From Leidyana gryllorum EB-2025a (lineage: Eukaryota > Apicomplexa), in NCBI GenBank assembly GCA_048772705.1, contig JBLWGC010000140.1:282143-346142 (forward strand): a DNA stretch of 64,000 nucleotides. The letters run 5' to 3'. Under the pieces are notes generated by a model. It was not told the origin of the DNA, searched no databases, and worked only from the letters and a program-made list of their open reading frames with translations. Positions 42,086 through 52,172 of the stretch are shown piece by piece. How positions within the stretch are numbered: the stretch's first letter is position 1; each line of letters begins with the position of its first letter. A program made the position numbers and the translations under genes.

Positions 42086-42639
42086 CTGTCACACTGAATC
42101 GATATTGGAGAGGCGCCAGCGAATAGTCAGCGGCCCGGATTGAGCGCTGGATGACGGCAGTTTGGGAAGTAAGTCGCAATACACTATGGGATGTCTTTGA
42201 GGCGTACTGGGCTGAGAGAGAGTGGTTGCGACGCACCGTGAGTGCATTACCGCCACATGACAAAGTCCGCTCACCCTGAGTTTCGCTTTTGAGGCTTTGT
42301 GTAGGACGATTAATGACGAGTGTTCTGTTCACATCCACCACACCCCACTTCGACGAGGTAACCCTCGATCTATACACACAAAAAACATGCTGAGTCCTGA
42401 GGCATGATTAAGCAACGACAGAAGTCCGACATTTCAGCAGGTGTGCAGTTGAGATGCCCGTACTTTGTGTCATCGCTTGGCCAAACCTCAGTCCCAAAAC
42501 TCGATTGAGCACTCCGGAAAGCTTCACTTCGAAAGGGAACATTTGGAGATCGCCTCGGGCGCTCCTTTTGAGGTTCGGAACAGCCCCTCATCACGTATGC
42601 GCTCCGCAATGCGGAAGCTCTCTCTCCGTGTCATCGCCT

Positions 42640-43951
42640 CCATCTTACCACCGAATTCACTGATAGTCTCCCTCTCTGCGTCCCCTTGAGCGGCAACCTG
42701 CTTCCAGCAGGCGTCGTCATCGCTCAACGCGACGCCTCTCCCCTCGGTTTGATTGAGCAGTGACAAACTCAAGAGTATTTCTCCAGAGCTCTTTGTGGAC
42801 AGTGTTCTCCATTCCGTCTTGTGACGCCACTGAGTTACTCGTCGTTATGGGTGTCACGTTGCAGCCAGACTGATAACTGGTCGACGATCACTGCTCGCCT
42901 TTGACCGCCAAAGCGAAAGGCACGGGGCCATGAGGTGAACAGACGCGGTAGTGCTTCCGTCTTCGGGTAACTTTCTGTCTTCGAATGATTCATTGTGTAT
43001 CTCTTCGGAGTCAATTCGGCAAGTCCTCCAATCTTACTTTGTCTATGTAACACAAACGCGATGCGTAATGCGGCACCTTCCGACCAGTTGGAAGATACAC
43101 ACTCCTCCAACAATCGGGTTCCCTCTCTCTGCAGGATTCGATGTCACCAAGGCCCAAGAAAAGAATGCACTTCAGACTTTTCTCACAGAATACCCGAAGT
43201 TACATCGCTCTCCAAATGGGAGGCCACTGACGAATACCCCCTGATAATCGACATACCGCTCAGCGTGCGGCCACCACGGACGGCATATCGACCTCGGGAC
43301 AAAGACCACAGCGGGATGATTGTCCTACCGCTCGAGCTTATGATAAAGGGTTCTCACCGATGAAGAGGACGATAGCAGAGCGCAGATCGATTGAATGAAT
43401 TCTGTGAACCAAATCTTCCATCCCAATCTTCGAAAATATAATGTCATGCTCCCGAACCATAGAGTGAGTGAGAATCACTTCGGCATCGGAGCGACTCTCA
43501 CTCAAATCGAATCGTCAACACCTTCGACGTCTCCCGGCTGGAGCGCCAATGTACAAAATTGGGAGTCTCTCCTTCAAGGGAATTCGAGCAAATCATTGAA
43601 GTATCTGGTATCCGGTTGGTCGCAGGTGGTCGAGTCGGCGGAAGAGTAAACGCTCACGACTTGGTTGCCATCGCCCTCGGGTGCATTGAGTGTATTTCTG
43701 CCGATGGGGTCGAAGAACTTTGCACGACTTGGATCCCAGGCCTCTGTGGTGATCTCAAATCTTTCTATAGTCATGAAGACCCAAGAGTATGGGAGTTTGT
43801 CCAATCTGCATATGACGCTTCGACTGCGAGGCACCATTTGCTGCTGCCGCCGTTGTACCACAATCACAATCATAAGTACTGTTCGATACTGAGCGCGACG
43901 GTGGCGAATAAGTAATCCGTTTAGCCCAAGAACCAACTCACTCTGTTCCAA
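42640..43951 (-). pseudogene. PCW copy 9, heavily decayed
   Basis: Scattered minus-strand matches in different frames. RSRAKFFDPIGR, then NAPEGDGNQVVSVYSSAD and CDQPDTRYFNDLLEF, lie at 43574-43760. LEECVSSNWSEGAAL and IGGLAELTPKRYT, from module two, lie at 43020-43113. A coil-like remnant follows near 42640-42760. There are multiple stops and deletions. The start region resembles copy 12 and 13 heads only weakly. Confidence 0.7.
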
Positions 43952-44383
43952 TGCCTAAATCAGCTCATCAGTCCAGAGAGAGTTTCGTTCCGAGTAATCG
44001 CTGTGTCAGTGCCTCGATCTTTGTCGTCAACTGCACAATAGTCTCCTCCATTGCCTCAACTTTTCTGGTCGATTGAGCGACGATCTCTTTCTGTGACTGC
44101 GATTGCTCCTCCATTGCCTCAACCTTTGTGGTCAGCCGAGCGATGGTCTCTCTCTGTGTCTCCGATTGCTCCTCCATTGCTTCAGTCTTCGCTGTCAACT
44201 GGGCAGTTGTCTCCTCCAATGCCTCAATCTTTGTGGTCAGCTGAGCGATGGTCTCTTTCTGTGTCTCCGATTGCTCCTCTATTGCCTCATTATTTGTGGT
44301 TGATTGGGTGAGGATTCCTTTCTGGATCTCCGGTTGCGCCTCAATAACCTCAGTCCTCGTGGTCAGCTGAGCAATGGTCTCAA

Positions 44384-47300
44384 TTATGTCTTTGATTGTT
44401 CCTCCATTACCTCAATCGTTCTCGTCAGCCAAGCGATAGTCGCTTTTTGTGTCTCCGATTGCTCCTCCATTGCTTGAGTCTTCGCTGTCAACTGGGCAGT
44501 TGTCTCCTCCAATGCATCAACCTTTGTGGTCAGCCGAGCGATGGTCTCTTTCTGTGTCTTCGATTGCTCCTCCATTGCCTTCATGTCTGTGGTCAGCTGA
44601 GCAACGCTTCGTTGCTGCAGTTCTACCATGTGAGCGGTCCAAGCAGCGATGGTCTCTTCCTGAGTCTCTGATTGTGCCTCCATTGCCTCGAACTTTGTGT
44701 TCAGCCGGCCTATAGTCTCCTTTTGCGTCTCCATGGCCTCAATTGTTGTAGTCAGATGAGCAATGGCCTCCTCCAGTGCCTTGAACTCTTTGGTCGATTG
44801 GACAATAGTCCTTTTCTGTATCTCCTGATGCGTCTCAATTTCCTCGGACTTTGTGATCAGGTGAGCAATGGTCTCCTCTATCGCCTCCAAGTTTTTGGTC
44901 GATCGAGCGACGGTCTCCTGTTGCGTCTCCACTGCCTCAATCTTTGTGGTCGATTGGGCGATGGTCTCTTTCTGTGTCTCCTGTTCCGTCTTCACTGTCT
45001 CAACCTCTGTGATCAGCTGAGCAGCCTTTCGTTGCTTCAACTCCTCAATCTCAGCGGTCACATCAGCGTTGATTTTCTTCTGTGTCTCTGATTCCCCCTC
45101 CACCGTTTGGAGCTTATTGGTCAGCTGAGTAATCATTGCATTGTCAGCGGCGCCCCGTAGCTTCAATTCCTCAATCTCAGCGGTCACATCAGCGTTGATT
45201 TTCTTCTGTGTCTCCGACTGCTCCTCCACCGTTTGGAGCTTATTGGTCAGTTGAGTAATCATTGCATTGTCAGCGGCGCCCCGTAGCTTCAATTCCTCAA
45301 TCTCAGCGGTCAGACCAGCGTTGATTTTCTTCTGTGTCTCTGATTCCCCCTCCACCGTTTGGAGCTTATCGGTCAGCTGAGTTATCATTGCATTGTCAGC
45401 GGCGCCCCGTTGCTTCAATTCCTCAATCTCAGCGGTCACATCAGCGTTGATTTTCTTCTGTGTCTCCGACTGCTCCTCCACCGTTTGGAGCTTATTGGTC
45501 AGTTGAGTAATCATTGCATTGTCAGCGGCGCCCCGTAGCTTCAATTCCTCAATCTCAGCGGTCACATCAGCGTTGATTTTCTTCTGTGTCTCCGACTGCT
45601 CCTCCACCGTTTGGAGCTTATTGGTCAGTTGAGTAATCATTGCATTGTCAGCGGCGCCCCGTTGCTTCAATTCCTCAATCTCAGCGGTCACATCAGCGTT
45701 GATTTTCTTCTGTGTCTCCGATTGTTGCTGCCACTTATGAGTCTGGGCGACCAATAGACTTCTTAATTCGGCGATAAGACCATCCTGCATAGTCCGTCGC
45801 TCTTCCAGAGCCGCAGTGTGGGCGATCAATTCAGCCTCGACGTCGGTTTGAGTGGCCACTCGTTGTCTCAATTGGTCTACGGCGTTATCGATCCGAATCA
45901 ATTGGGCGTCGTTCTCCTCCCGCAGCTTGGAACATCGCTCATTCAGTTCAATTACCATCGTTTCGCATCCGCGCTGACGAATTTCTGTAGCATTCTTCAG
46001 GAGCTCAATCCCAATGTTATTGACCACTGAGCCGCTGCGACGGGGAGAGGAGTCGTCCGATGTTGTCTTTGAGGTGCTCCCGGTCGTCGGCGTCGAGTCG
46101 GCGTCAAGTTGATGACTGTTTGACGAACACTGGTCGCCTGTGACTTCCAGAGCGAAGGTCACGGGACCCTCCCGTTCACAGTCGGGAGCCACAATGTGAA
46201 CGGCGGCGGTTAGCAGTCGGTCTCTCGGTAATGCATCGCGGATCTCTTTGGTCAATTCGGCCAAATCTTCCAGTTTCACTTTGCCTTTGTGTCGGAGATG
46301 CAGGACGTAATGATTGTCGGCGTCGCTTTTGCACCATTTGAAGGATTCACATTGTCGTAGTAATTGGATCGCGTGATCTCCGGGATCAATCAATCTGGAT
46401 TCTTGGGTATCGGTGGTCATCATTGGGAACACTTTATTCTCAATTCGGGCCGCAGAGACGATCACCCCGCCTCTTCCTGAGGTCTCGGAGACAATCACAT
46501 TGTCGAGACAGTAATTAGTAAAAGTTCCACGCCCACACTGAAACCTCACGTCTCCCACCAGAGGCGCTTTCAATTCCACCGACCCGGTCTCAGACTGGAA
46601 GAGAAACGACTCGTTGCATTTCAATGGACAGTCAAAGGTCGACGTCCGATTCCCGGTGGCACAAAGGGTCAGCGGGGTATCAATTTTCAAAGAAGAGTCC
46701 TCCGTGGCCGCTGGTTTCTTCCATTTGAAAAAAGGGGCTTTGAATGTCATTCGGGTGATTCCGTTGAGAGCTTTGTTCCGTGAGATGGATCTGAAGTTCA
46801 CCAGACTAGATGCTCTTTGTGAGATTGGCATCCCTCCTCGGAACTCATACATATAATGGCGTTCTCCGGGCTCTTCTGTGAGAGACAAAGTGATGGTGCT
46901 CAATCCCCAATTGAGGGTCATTTCGCGATCGAAGTGACTCCCCCCCAAGGAGTAGATACTCGTGACTTCTTCCGGATATAGCGCCAGTGTGCACAGCATC
47001 GGATCCCTCTCCCTTTGAATGAGTCCACTCAATTCACTGAACTCTCTCAAGTCCGGTTGTTCGTCACAGTTCGCATCAGAAGAACAGTAGAAGCTCATTG
47101 CTTGACGTTCATTGAGGCCGGGCGCGGTGAGAGAGATTTTGTCGATGAAGTCGAGGAATGTGATTCGAGTCCGATCGCGGGGTTCGGAGGGGTCACATCG
47201 CTGAATGGTGAGTGGAACCCAAAAGTGTGAGGGACTGTCGAATGTCCATTCGAACGCTTCGACGACGAGACAGCATGTATCCTCGCGACTGCTAAACCGC

Positions 47301-47494
47301 GAGTTTAAATCCTTGGTGACTTCAGCCAACGTGTGGAAGTCGAGTGACCCTTGAGTCTTTTTGAGCCGTAATTCCATAGTCTTGCTGTGCGCATATCGAG
47401 TCCATTGGGCCGAGTCGCAGTCGTCCAAGAACGCCTGCGTGGTCGCTGCCAGAGTAACGGGTGGCTCGGAAGTAGTTGTAGCGGCGTTTCCCAT
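44384..47494 (-). CDS. PCW family member 10, long heptad-repeat tail
   Basis: About 1036 aa from the ATG at 47494 (MGNAATTTSEPPVTL), which is preferred over the upstream ATG at 47536 because copy 12 begins with the matching MGNAVT. MGNAxT fits N-myristoylation. Module one: FLDDCDSAQWTRYAHSKTM, HTLAEVTKDL, FEWTFDSPSHFWVPLTI. Middle: FTNYCLDNVIVSETSG. Module two: LLRQCESFKWCKSD, HYVLHLRHKGK, VVAPDCEREG. The tail is over 500 residues of coiled coil with five 42-residue repeats. The frame ends at 44384 after a 1-nt loss. In another frame the coil continues to 43968 and ends RLLGTKLSLD, the family tag, so about 135 residues were lost recently or by a sequence error. Confidence 0.82.
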   Translation of the reverse strand: MGNAATTTSEPPVTLAATTQAFLDDCDSAQWTRYAHSKTMELRLKKTQGSLDFHTLAEVTKDLNSRFSSREDTCCLVVEAFEWTFDSPSHFWVPLTIQRCDPSEPRDRTRITFLDFIDKISLTAPGLNERQAMSFYCSSDANCDEQPDLREFSELSGLIQRERDPMLCTLALYPEEVTSIYSLGGSHFDREMTLNWGLSTITLSLTEEPGERHYMYEFRGGMPISQRASSLVNFRSISRNKALNGITRMTFKAPFFKWKKPAATEDSSLKIDTPLTLCATGNRTSTFDCPLKCNESFLFQSETGSVELKAPLVGDVRFQCGRGTFTNYCLDNVIVSETSGRGGVIVSAARIENKVFPMMTTDTQESRLIDPGDHAIQLLRQCESFKWCKSDADNHYVLHLRHKGKVKLEDLAELTKEIRDALPRDRLLTAAVHIVAPDCEREGPVTFALEVTGDQCSSNSHQLDADSTPTTGSTSKTTSDDSSPRRSGSVVNNIGIELLKNATEIRQRGCETMVIELNERCSKLREENDAQLIRIDNAVDQLRQRVATQTDVEAELIAHTAALEERRTMQDGLIAELRSLLVAQTHKWQQQSETQKKINADVTAEIEELKQRGAADNAMITQLTNKLQTVEEQSETQKKINADVTAEIEELKLRGAADNAMITQLTNKLQTVEEQSETQKKINADVTAEIEELKQRGAADNAMITQLTDKLQTVEGESETQKKINAGLTAEIEELKLRGAADNAMITQLTNKLQTVEEQSETQKKINADVTAEIEELKLRGAADNAMITQLTNKLQTVEGESETQKKINADVTAEIEELKQRKAAQLITEVETVKTEQETQKETIAQSTTKIEAVETQQETVARSTKNLEAIEETIAHLITKSEEIETHQEIQKRTIVQSTKEFKALEEAIAHLTTTIEAMETQKETIGRLNTKFEAMEAQSETQEETIAAWTAHMVELQQRSVAQLTTDMKAMEEQSKTQKETIARLTTKVDALEETTAQLTAKTQAMEEQSETQKATIAWLTRTIEVMEEQSKT
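45034..45720 (-). repeat. 126-bp tandem repeat (42 residues = 6 heptads)
   Basis: Five complete units and a partial one encode a 42-residue repeat with segments SETQKKINADVTAEIEELK and RGAADNAMITQLTNKLQTV. Units differ at a handful of bases. 42 residues equal six heptads, so gain or loss of units keeps the coiled-coil register. Confidence 0.93.
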
Positions 47495-47599
47495 GAGATA
47501 TTGCGAGCGAGCCGCCAGCGACCGGTTCGCCCTCAATACGGAGTGAAGCCGCTGGAGGGCTTCGGCCGTCTCCGACTAAATTGTTTCGTTCCGATCGTT

Positions 47600-48286
47600 G
47601 CAGAGTGGTAGTGTCGAGAAAAAGTGGCTGACCTCCACATCCACATTTTTCGGGATCGATGCACACAGCGGATCGAACCGCAAGCCACAGCCACCATTTT
47701 CAGGTTTCCACTTGACCATCGCAGAATCACAGTGATACCGCACTTCGCTCGTATTCAGAGATCTCCACTTGTTTGTTCGGAAGAGTGGACCTCAGCATCC
47801 AACTATCTATCAATCACTACTCTCAGTGGAGATAGACATGTGTTGACCAATCACAATTTTCTGCTGATCCTCGATGATTTCTGTATCCGCTGTCGTGTGA
47901 GCCACCGCATCCTAACACGATGTCCCCTTGGCACCTTATTCTTCCTCCTTGACAGGCACATCCTGGAACCTTTGACATTGAGGCGCCCTCGCTCTTGCGC
48001 CCCTCACATCCAGACTGTGTCTCCGCGTCCGTAATCCCTCACCTCGCAGCCAAGTGGCTCGCCCCCTAAGCGGAGACGTCGGCCCTCCCATGGCTCTCGC
48101 TGGTGAGAGCTTTGAGTTCGTTTGGCTTTCACTTCATCTGATGGATCACCGAACACCTCTCTCCCACGGTGACAGAATGGACAATCACTTTGCGGTCAAC
48201 CCAACCATCCGTCACTGTGGGACAATCCACACCTCTAAGAAGAGAGGACTCGATTTGCACAGTTTACGTCAACCCTTCGTGCGAGC
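47600..48286. other. Intergenic region upstream of copy 10
   Basis: About 690 bp with no array motif on the minus strand. A plus-strand open frame at 48169-48456 is short and runs antisense into the truncated copy 11, so I do not call it. The boundary with array sequence at 48382 is sharp. Confidence 0.5.
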
Positions 48287-49249
48287 TCACCCAGCGCACA
48301 GAACTGGTGGACTCAGAACTGGCTGGAAACCTTCGATTTCCCTTGACATTGGGCGCGGTGCGCGTAACGTCGATTGATCACTGGCACAAAGAGTCAGTGG
48401 TGTGTCGACCCTCAGAAGAGAGTCGTCTTCAGCGGTCATCTCCTTCTCCCATTTGAAGAGCGGAGCCCGGAAGGTAATTTGAGATATTCCATTGAGAGCT
48501 TTGAATTTCGTCGCGCTTCTGATCTGCGACAGATGGAACGGACACTGTGTCATTGACATCGGCTCTCGACATTCAAATTCATAGTGGCGCTCCCCCGGAC
48601 GATCCTCAAGAGAGAGAGTTACAGTGCTCGATTTCCACTGCAGGATGAGATTGCGATCCAACCGACTCTCACATAAACAAAAAACCTCTTCGACTTCCTC
48701 GAGCTCGAGGGCCAAAGTACACAGCTCACAGTCTCTGTCCGGTTGAATTAATTTAGTCATCGCGCTGACTTCAATGATGTTTGGTTGTTTGTAAGTGTTC
48801 GCGTCAGAGGAGCAGTGAAAGCTCATTGTTTGATGCCCTTTGCCGTCGGGCGCAGTGAGTGTAATGTGATCAATCAAGTCGAGGAACGTCGTCCGCCTCC
48901 GATTGCGGGGCTCGTTGGATTCACATCGCCCAATAGTAAGTGGAAGCCAGAAGTGTGAAGGTTTGTCGAATGCCCACTCGGAGGCTTCGACAGCGACAAC
49001 GCATTTGAAGTTGGAACTGACGAAATCCAAACATAGTTTCACGGTGACTTCGGCCAATTTGTGAAAATCGAGCGATCCCTCAGTCTTTTTGATCCGCAAT
49101 TGATAGATTCTGGATTCCTCATAGAGGAACCATTCTGCGGAGTCGCAGTCATTGAGGAACACAGTCACGGCGGGGGACAGTGACATAGGCATCTCGGTGA
49201 TCGAACCACCGAACTTCATGGTCGGGTAGGGGGAAGTCTGAGTCGACAT
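48287..49249 (-). pseudogene. PCW copy 11, truncated duplicate of copy 13
   Basis: The ATG at 49249 gives MSTQTSPYPTMKFGG and module one (FLNDCDSAEWFLYEESRIY ... HKLAEVTVKL). From VFLNDC to DTPLTLCA the protein is identical to copy 13, and the DNA (48382-49182 against 54536-55336) appears almost identical. At DTPLTLCA the homology stops abruptly and the frame runs on 31 unrelated residues to a stop at 48287. The middle motif, module two and coil are all missing. It could yield a module-one-only protein, but I judge it a truncated duplicate. Confidence 0.75.
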
Positions 49250-49501
49250 TGGAAGCACCAAGTTACAGAAATGAAAGAGACCACAGAAAGTTTGCACAAC
49301 GCCACCTCAACACCTCACCTTTCTCTCTCAACTCTCACTGCTTTGCCGGAAGGAGTCATCCTCCATTCCTACCTTCTCCGATGTTTCTCAATCACAGTTG
49401 GCGAAGAACACTCAAGCCCTCAGGCAAGGGAAATGCGGTCACTGTATCCTGTGTTATCTTGTGGTTTTGAGGTCGAGACGCCCTAAGGTCTCTGTGTGAG
49501 C

Positions 49502-51841
49502 TCAGTGTAGAGACATTTTCAGTCCGAATAGTCGCTGTTCCACTGCCTCCGTCTTTGTGGTCAACGCAGCGATAGTCTCCTCTTGGGTCCCCACTCGTCG
49601 CTGGAATATCTCAATCTCACCACGCAACTGAAGAATCGTCTCTTCTCGAGTTCGAACCTGTTGCTCCAATTGTCCGTTTTCGACCTGTAAAACGGCCTCT
49701 CGTTCATCCAGTTCCGCAATCCTCCTCTCCCTAATCGTTAGTTGTTGCTGCAACTCCCCATTCCTGGCATTCCAGTCGGCTTCTTTCTGTATCAGTTGAC
49801 CAATAAGTTCATCCTGACCTATCCTTTCTGTTTCTAGTACCCGGAGTCGAGCGGTCAATTGAGTGATAATTTCCCGCTGATTCGCCAGTTGGCTCTTCCA
49901 GTGCTCATTCTCCCCTCTGGGAAGCCTCTCACTCGTGGCAGAGTCTGCGATGTGTTGCTTCTGAGCCGCTTGATCCTTGAACGCCGTAGTCTGATCTGTT
50001 AACAGCATAACAGTCGCATTTTGGTCAGCCAGTTGTTGTTTCAGCAATTCAATCTGAGTGGTCAATTGAGCCAGGGTTTCATCTCTGGCGGCTACTTGAA
50101 TTTCCATGGTCTTGATCTTAGTGGTCAATGATGCACTCCTCGCCTCCGTCGACGCACGATCCTCCATTTCCTCAATTTCCGCTGTCATTTGGACGTCTTC
50201 CGACTCTCCATTCGCAAAGGGCGAAGCCGTCTCACGTTGGGTCACACTCTCGTAGTGGTCCTCCACTCGTCCAGCCAGTGTGTCGCCATCGATGATCTGC
50301 GCGCTCTCGTCTACTGCGATGGAATTTTTCGGTACTTCGATTGTGACATCCGTCGGCATCCGCTGGCCAGATCGCCACAGAAGGCCTCCGTCTTCGGTAG
50401 ATGTCGACCCGCTCGTAGTCGTCGGAAGGGAAAAGCAGTCCGACAGGGGAGCAGTTGAAGAGCAATGCTGCGGAAGGACCTCCAAGGCGACCTTCAAAGC
50501 GAAAGTCACAGGGCCACGTTGTACAAAGCCGCGGGCTACAACGTGGACAGAAGCGGTAATCTTCCCATCGTTGCGTAACTCATCGTGAAGTTCATGGGTG
50601 AATTCCGACAAATCCTCGAAAGCCACTTCACCTTTGTGTTTCAATCTCAAGACGTAATGATTGTCGGTGAAGTTTCCGGCCCAACCAAAAGACTCACACT
50701 CACGCAGTAATCGGCTTGTGTTCTCTCCGAGGTGAATGAGTTTTGGCTCGATCGCGCCCGTTGCCATCATTGGGAACACTTTGTTGCGAATTTGGGCAGC
50801 GGTGACAATGAGCCCGCGCCTTCTTGGAGATTTCGAGATTATCACATTCTCGAGACAGTAATTGGTAAAAATGCCACTGCCACACCGAAACTCCACGTCT
50901 CCCACCAGAGGCGCTTTCAGTTCCACCGACCCCGTTTCGGATTGGAAGAGAAACCGCCCTTTGCATTCCAGTGGACACTGAAACGTGGAACTCCCAACTC
51001 CGGTGGCACAAAGCGTCAGCGGTATGTCAATCTTCAACAGAGTGTCTTCACACGTCGTTGGCGTCTCCCATCTGAAGGAAGGGGCTTCGAACGTCACCTG
51101 GGAGATCCCGTTCAGATGCTTGGATCGTGTCATGCTTCCGATGTCCCCCAGATCGAGTGCATCCCGAGAGATGCACATCTCTCCGAAACGTTTCCAAATA
51201 TAATGTCGTTCTCCCAACCGTCCTCCGAAAGACAGAGAAACAGTGTTCAATCCGCTGTCCACAATCATTTCGCGGTCGAATCGAGTCTCAAGCAAACCAT
51301 AGATATGCTGGTGCCCTCCTGTACAAAGCTTCAATCTGCACAACTTGGAGTCTCTCTCGGTTTGAAGGAATTTGCTCAGGTCGTTGAAGTGTCTGATATC
51401 TGGTTGGCGGTAGGTGTTCGCGTCGTCGGACGCGTGAAAGCTCATCATTTGAGCTCCATCGCCCTCGGGTGCAGAGAGTGTAATTTTGTCGATGGAGTCA
51501 AGGAATTTCGCACGACTTCGATCGCGGGCCACTCTGGGTGTAACTCTCTCTATCGACAATGGAACCCAAAAGTGTGAGGGTTCGTCTGATGTCCATTCGA
51601 ATGCTTCAATAACAATAGAACACTGCACGTTAAGACCAATGGACCCGGAGTGTAAATCTTCTGTGACTCCAGCCAATGTGTGGAACTCGAGCGATCTTTG
51701 AGTCTTTCTGAGCCGTAATTCGATGTCGCCGTTGGCCTCATGACGGAACCACTCGGCCGTGTCGCAGTCGTCCAAGAAGGCCTTCGTGGCCGATGTCAAA
51801 GTAACGGGCGGCTCGAGTAACCTTGTAACAGCATTCCCCAT
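49502..51841 (-). CDS. PCW family member 12, predicted N-myristoylated
   Basis: An intact single-exon gene of 779 aa. It begins MGNAVTRLLEPPVTL, a good N-myristoylation start (Gly2, Thr6). Module one: FLDDCDTAEWFRHEANGDI, HTLAGVTEDL, FEWTSDEPSHFWVPLSI. Middle: FTNYCLENVIISKSPRR and TAAQIRNKVFPMM. Module two: LLRECESFGWAGNF, HYVLRLKHKGE, then a variant HVVARGFVQRG in which the usual VAPDCE is replaced. The tail from about residue 530 is coiled coil without long repeats and ends VEQRLFGLKMSLH, the family C-terminal tag. It resembles copy 10 in its head but not in its tail, consistent with domain shuffling. Confidence 0.82.
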   Translation of the reverse strand: MGNAVTRLLEPPVTLTSATKAFLDDCDTAEWFRHEANGDIELRLRKTQRSLEFHTLAGVTEDLHSGSIGLNVQCSIVIEAFEWTSDEPSHFWVPLSIERVTPRVARDRSRAKFLDSIDKITLSAPEGDGAQMMSFHASDDANTYRQPDIRHFNDLSKFLQTERDSKLCRLKLCTGGHQHIYGLLETRFDREMIVDSGLNTVSLSFGGRLGERHYIWKRFGEMCISRDALDLGDIGSMTRSKHLNGISQVTFEAPSFRWETPTTCEDTLLKIDIPLTLCATGVGSSTFQCPLECKGRFLFQSETGSVELKAPLVGDVEFRCGSGIFTNYCLENVIISKSPRRRGLIVTAAQIRNKVFPMMATGAIEPKLIHLGENTSRLLRECESFGWAGNFTDNHYVLRLKHKGEVAFEDLSEFTHELHDELRNDGKITASVHVVARGFVQRGPVTFALKVALEVLPQHCSSTAPLSDCFSLPTTTSGSTSTEDGGLLWRSGQRMPTDVTIEVPKNSIAVDESAQIIDGDTLAGRVEDHYESVTQRETASPFANGESEDVQMTAEIEEMEDRASTEARSASLTTKIKTMEIQVAARDETLAQLTTQIELLKQQLADQNATVMLLTDQTTAFKDQAAQKQHIADSATSERLPRGENEHWKSQLANQREIITQLTARLRVLETERIGQDELIGQLIQKEADWNARNGELQQQLTIRERRIAELDEREAVLQVENGQLEQQVRTREETILQLRGEIEIFQRRVGTQEETIAALTTKTEAVEQRLFGLKMSLH

Positions 51842-52172
51842 GGATTACTGCGAGAGGGCGTCGAGCGACAGGCTCGCGCTCGAATTGAATTAGAGCGAAT
51901 AAAGAGTGTTCAGCCGTCTCGGACTGAATGATGCACTTCCGGTCGTTGCAGAGTATCACTGTCGGCGAAAGTACTCTCGCAGAATCTGATACAAGTCAGA
52001 GATCTTCATTTATTTGTTTGAAAATGAGCCTCCAACTATCTGTCACTATGTTCACTCTTCTCGGTTCTTCTCAATCGACGAAAACCAATGACTGAAGTCT
52101 CTCATTGGTCGACTTGAGTGGAATTGATCATCTTTCCAGCCCCTCCATCACATATCCCGAACACTTCCCACT

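Noticed and set aside
44396-45091. Plus-strand Leu/Cys-rich frames (about 90-140 codons) antisense to copy 10
   Set aside because: Reverse-complement reading of coiled-coil repeats; hydrophobic look is an artefact of antisense Glu/Gln/Lys codons.
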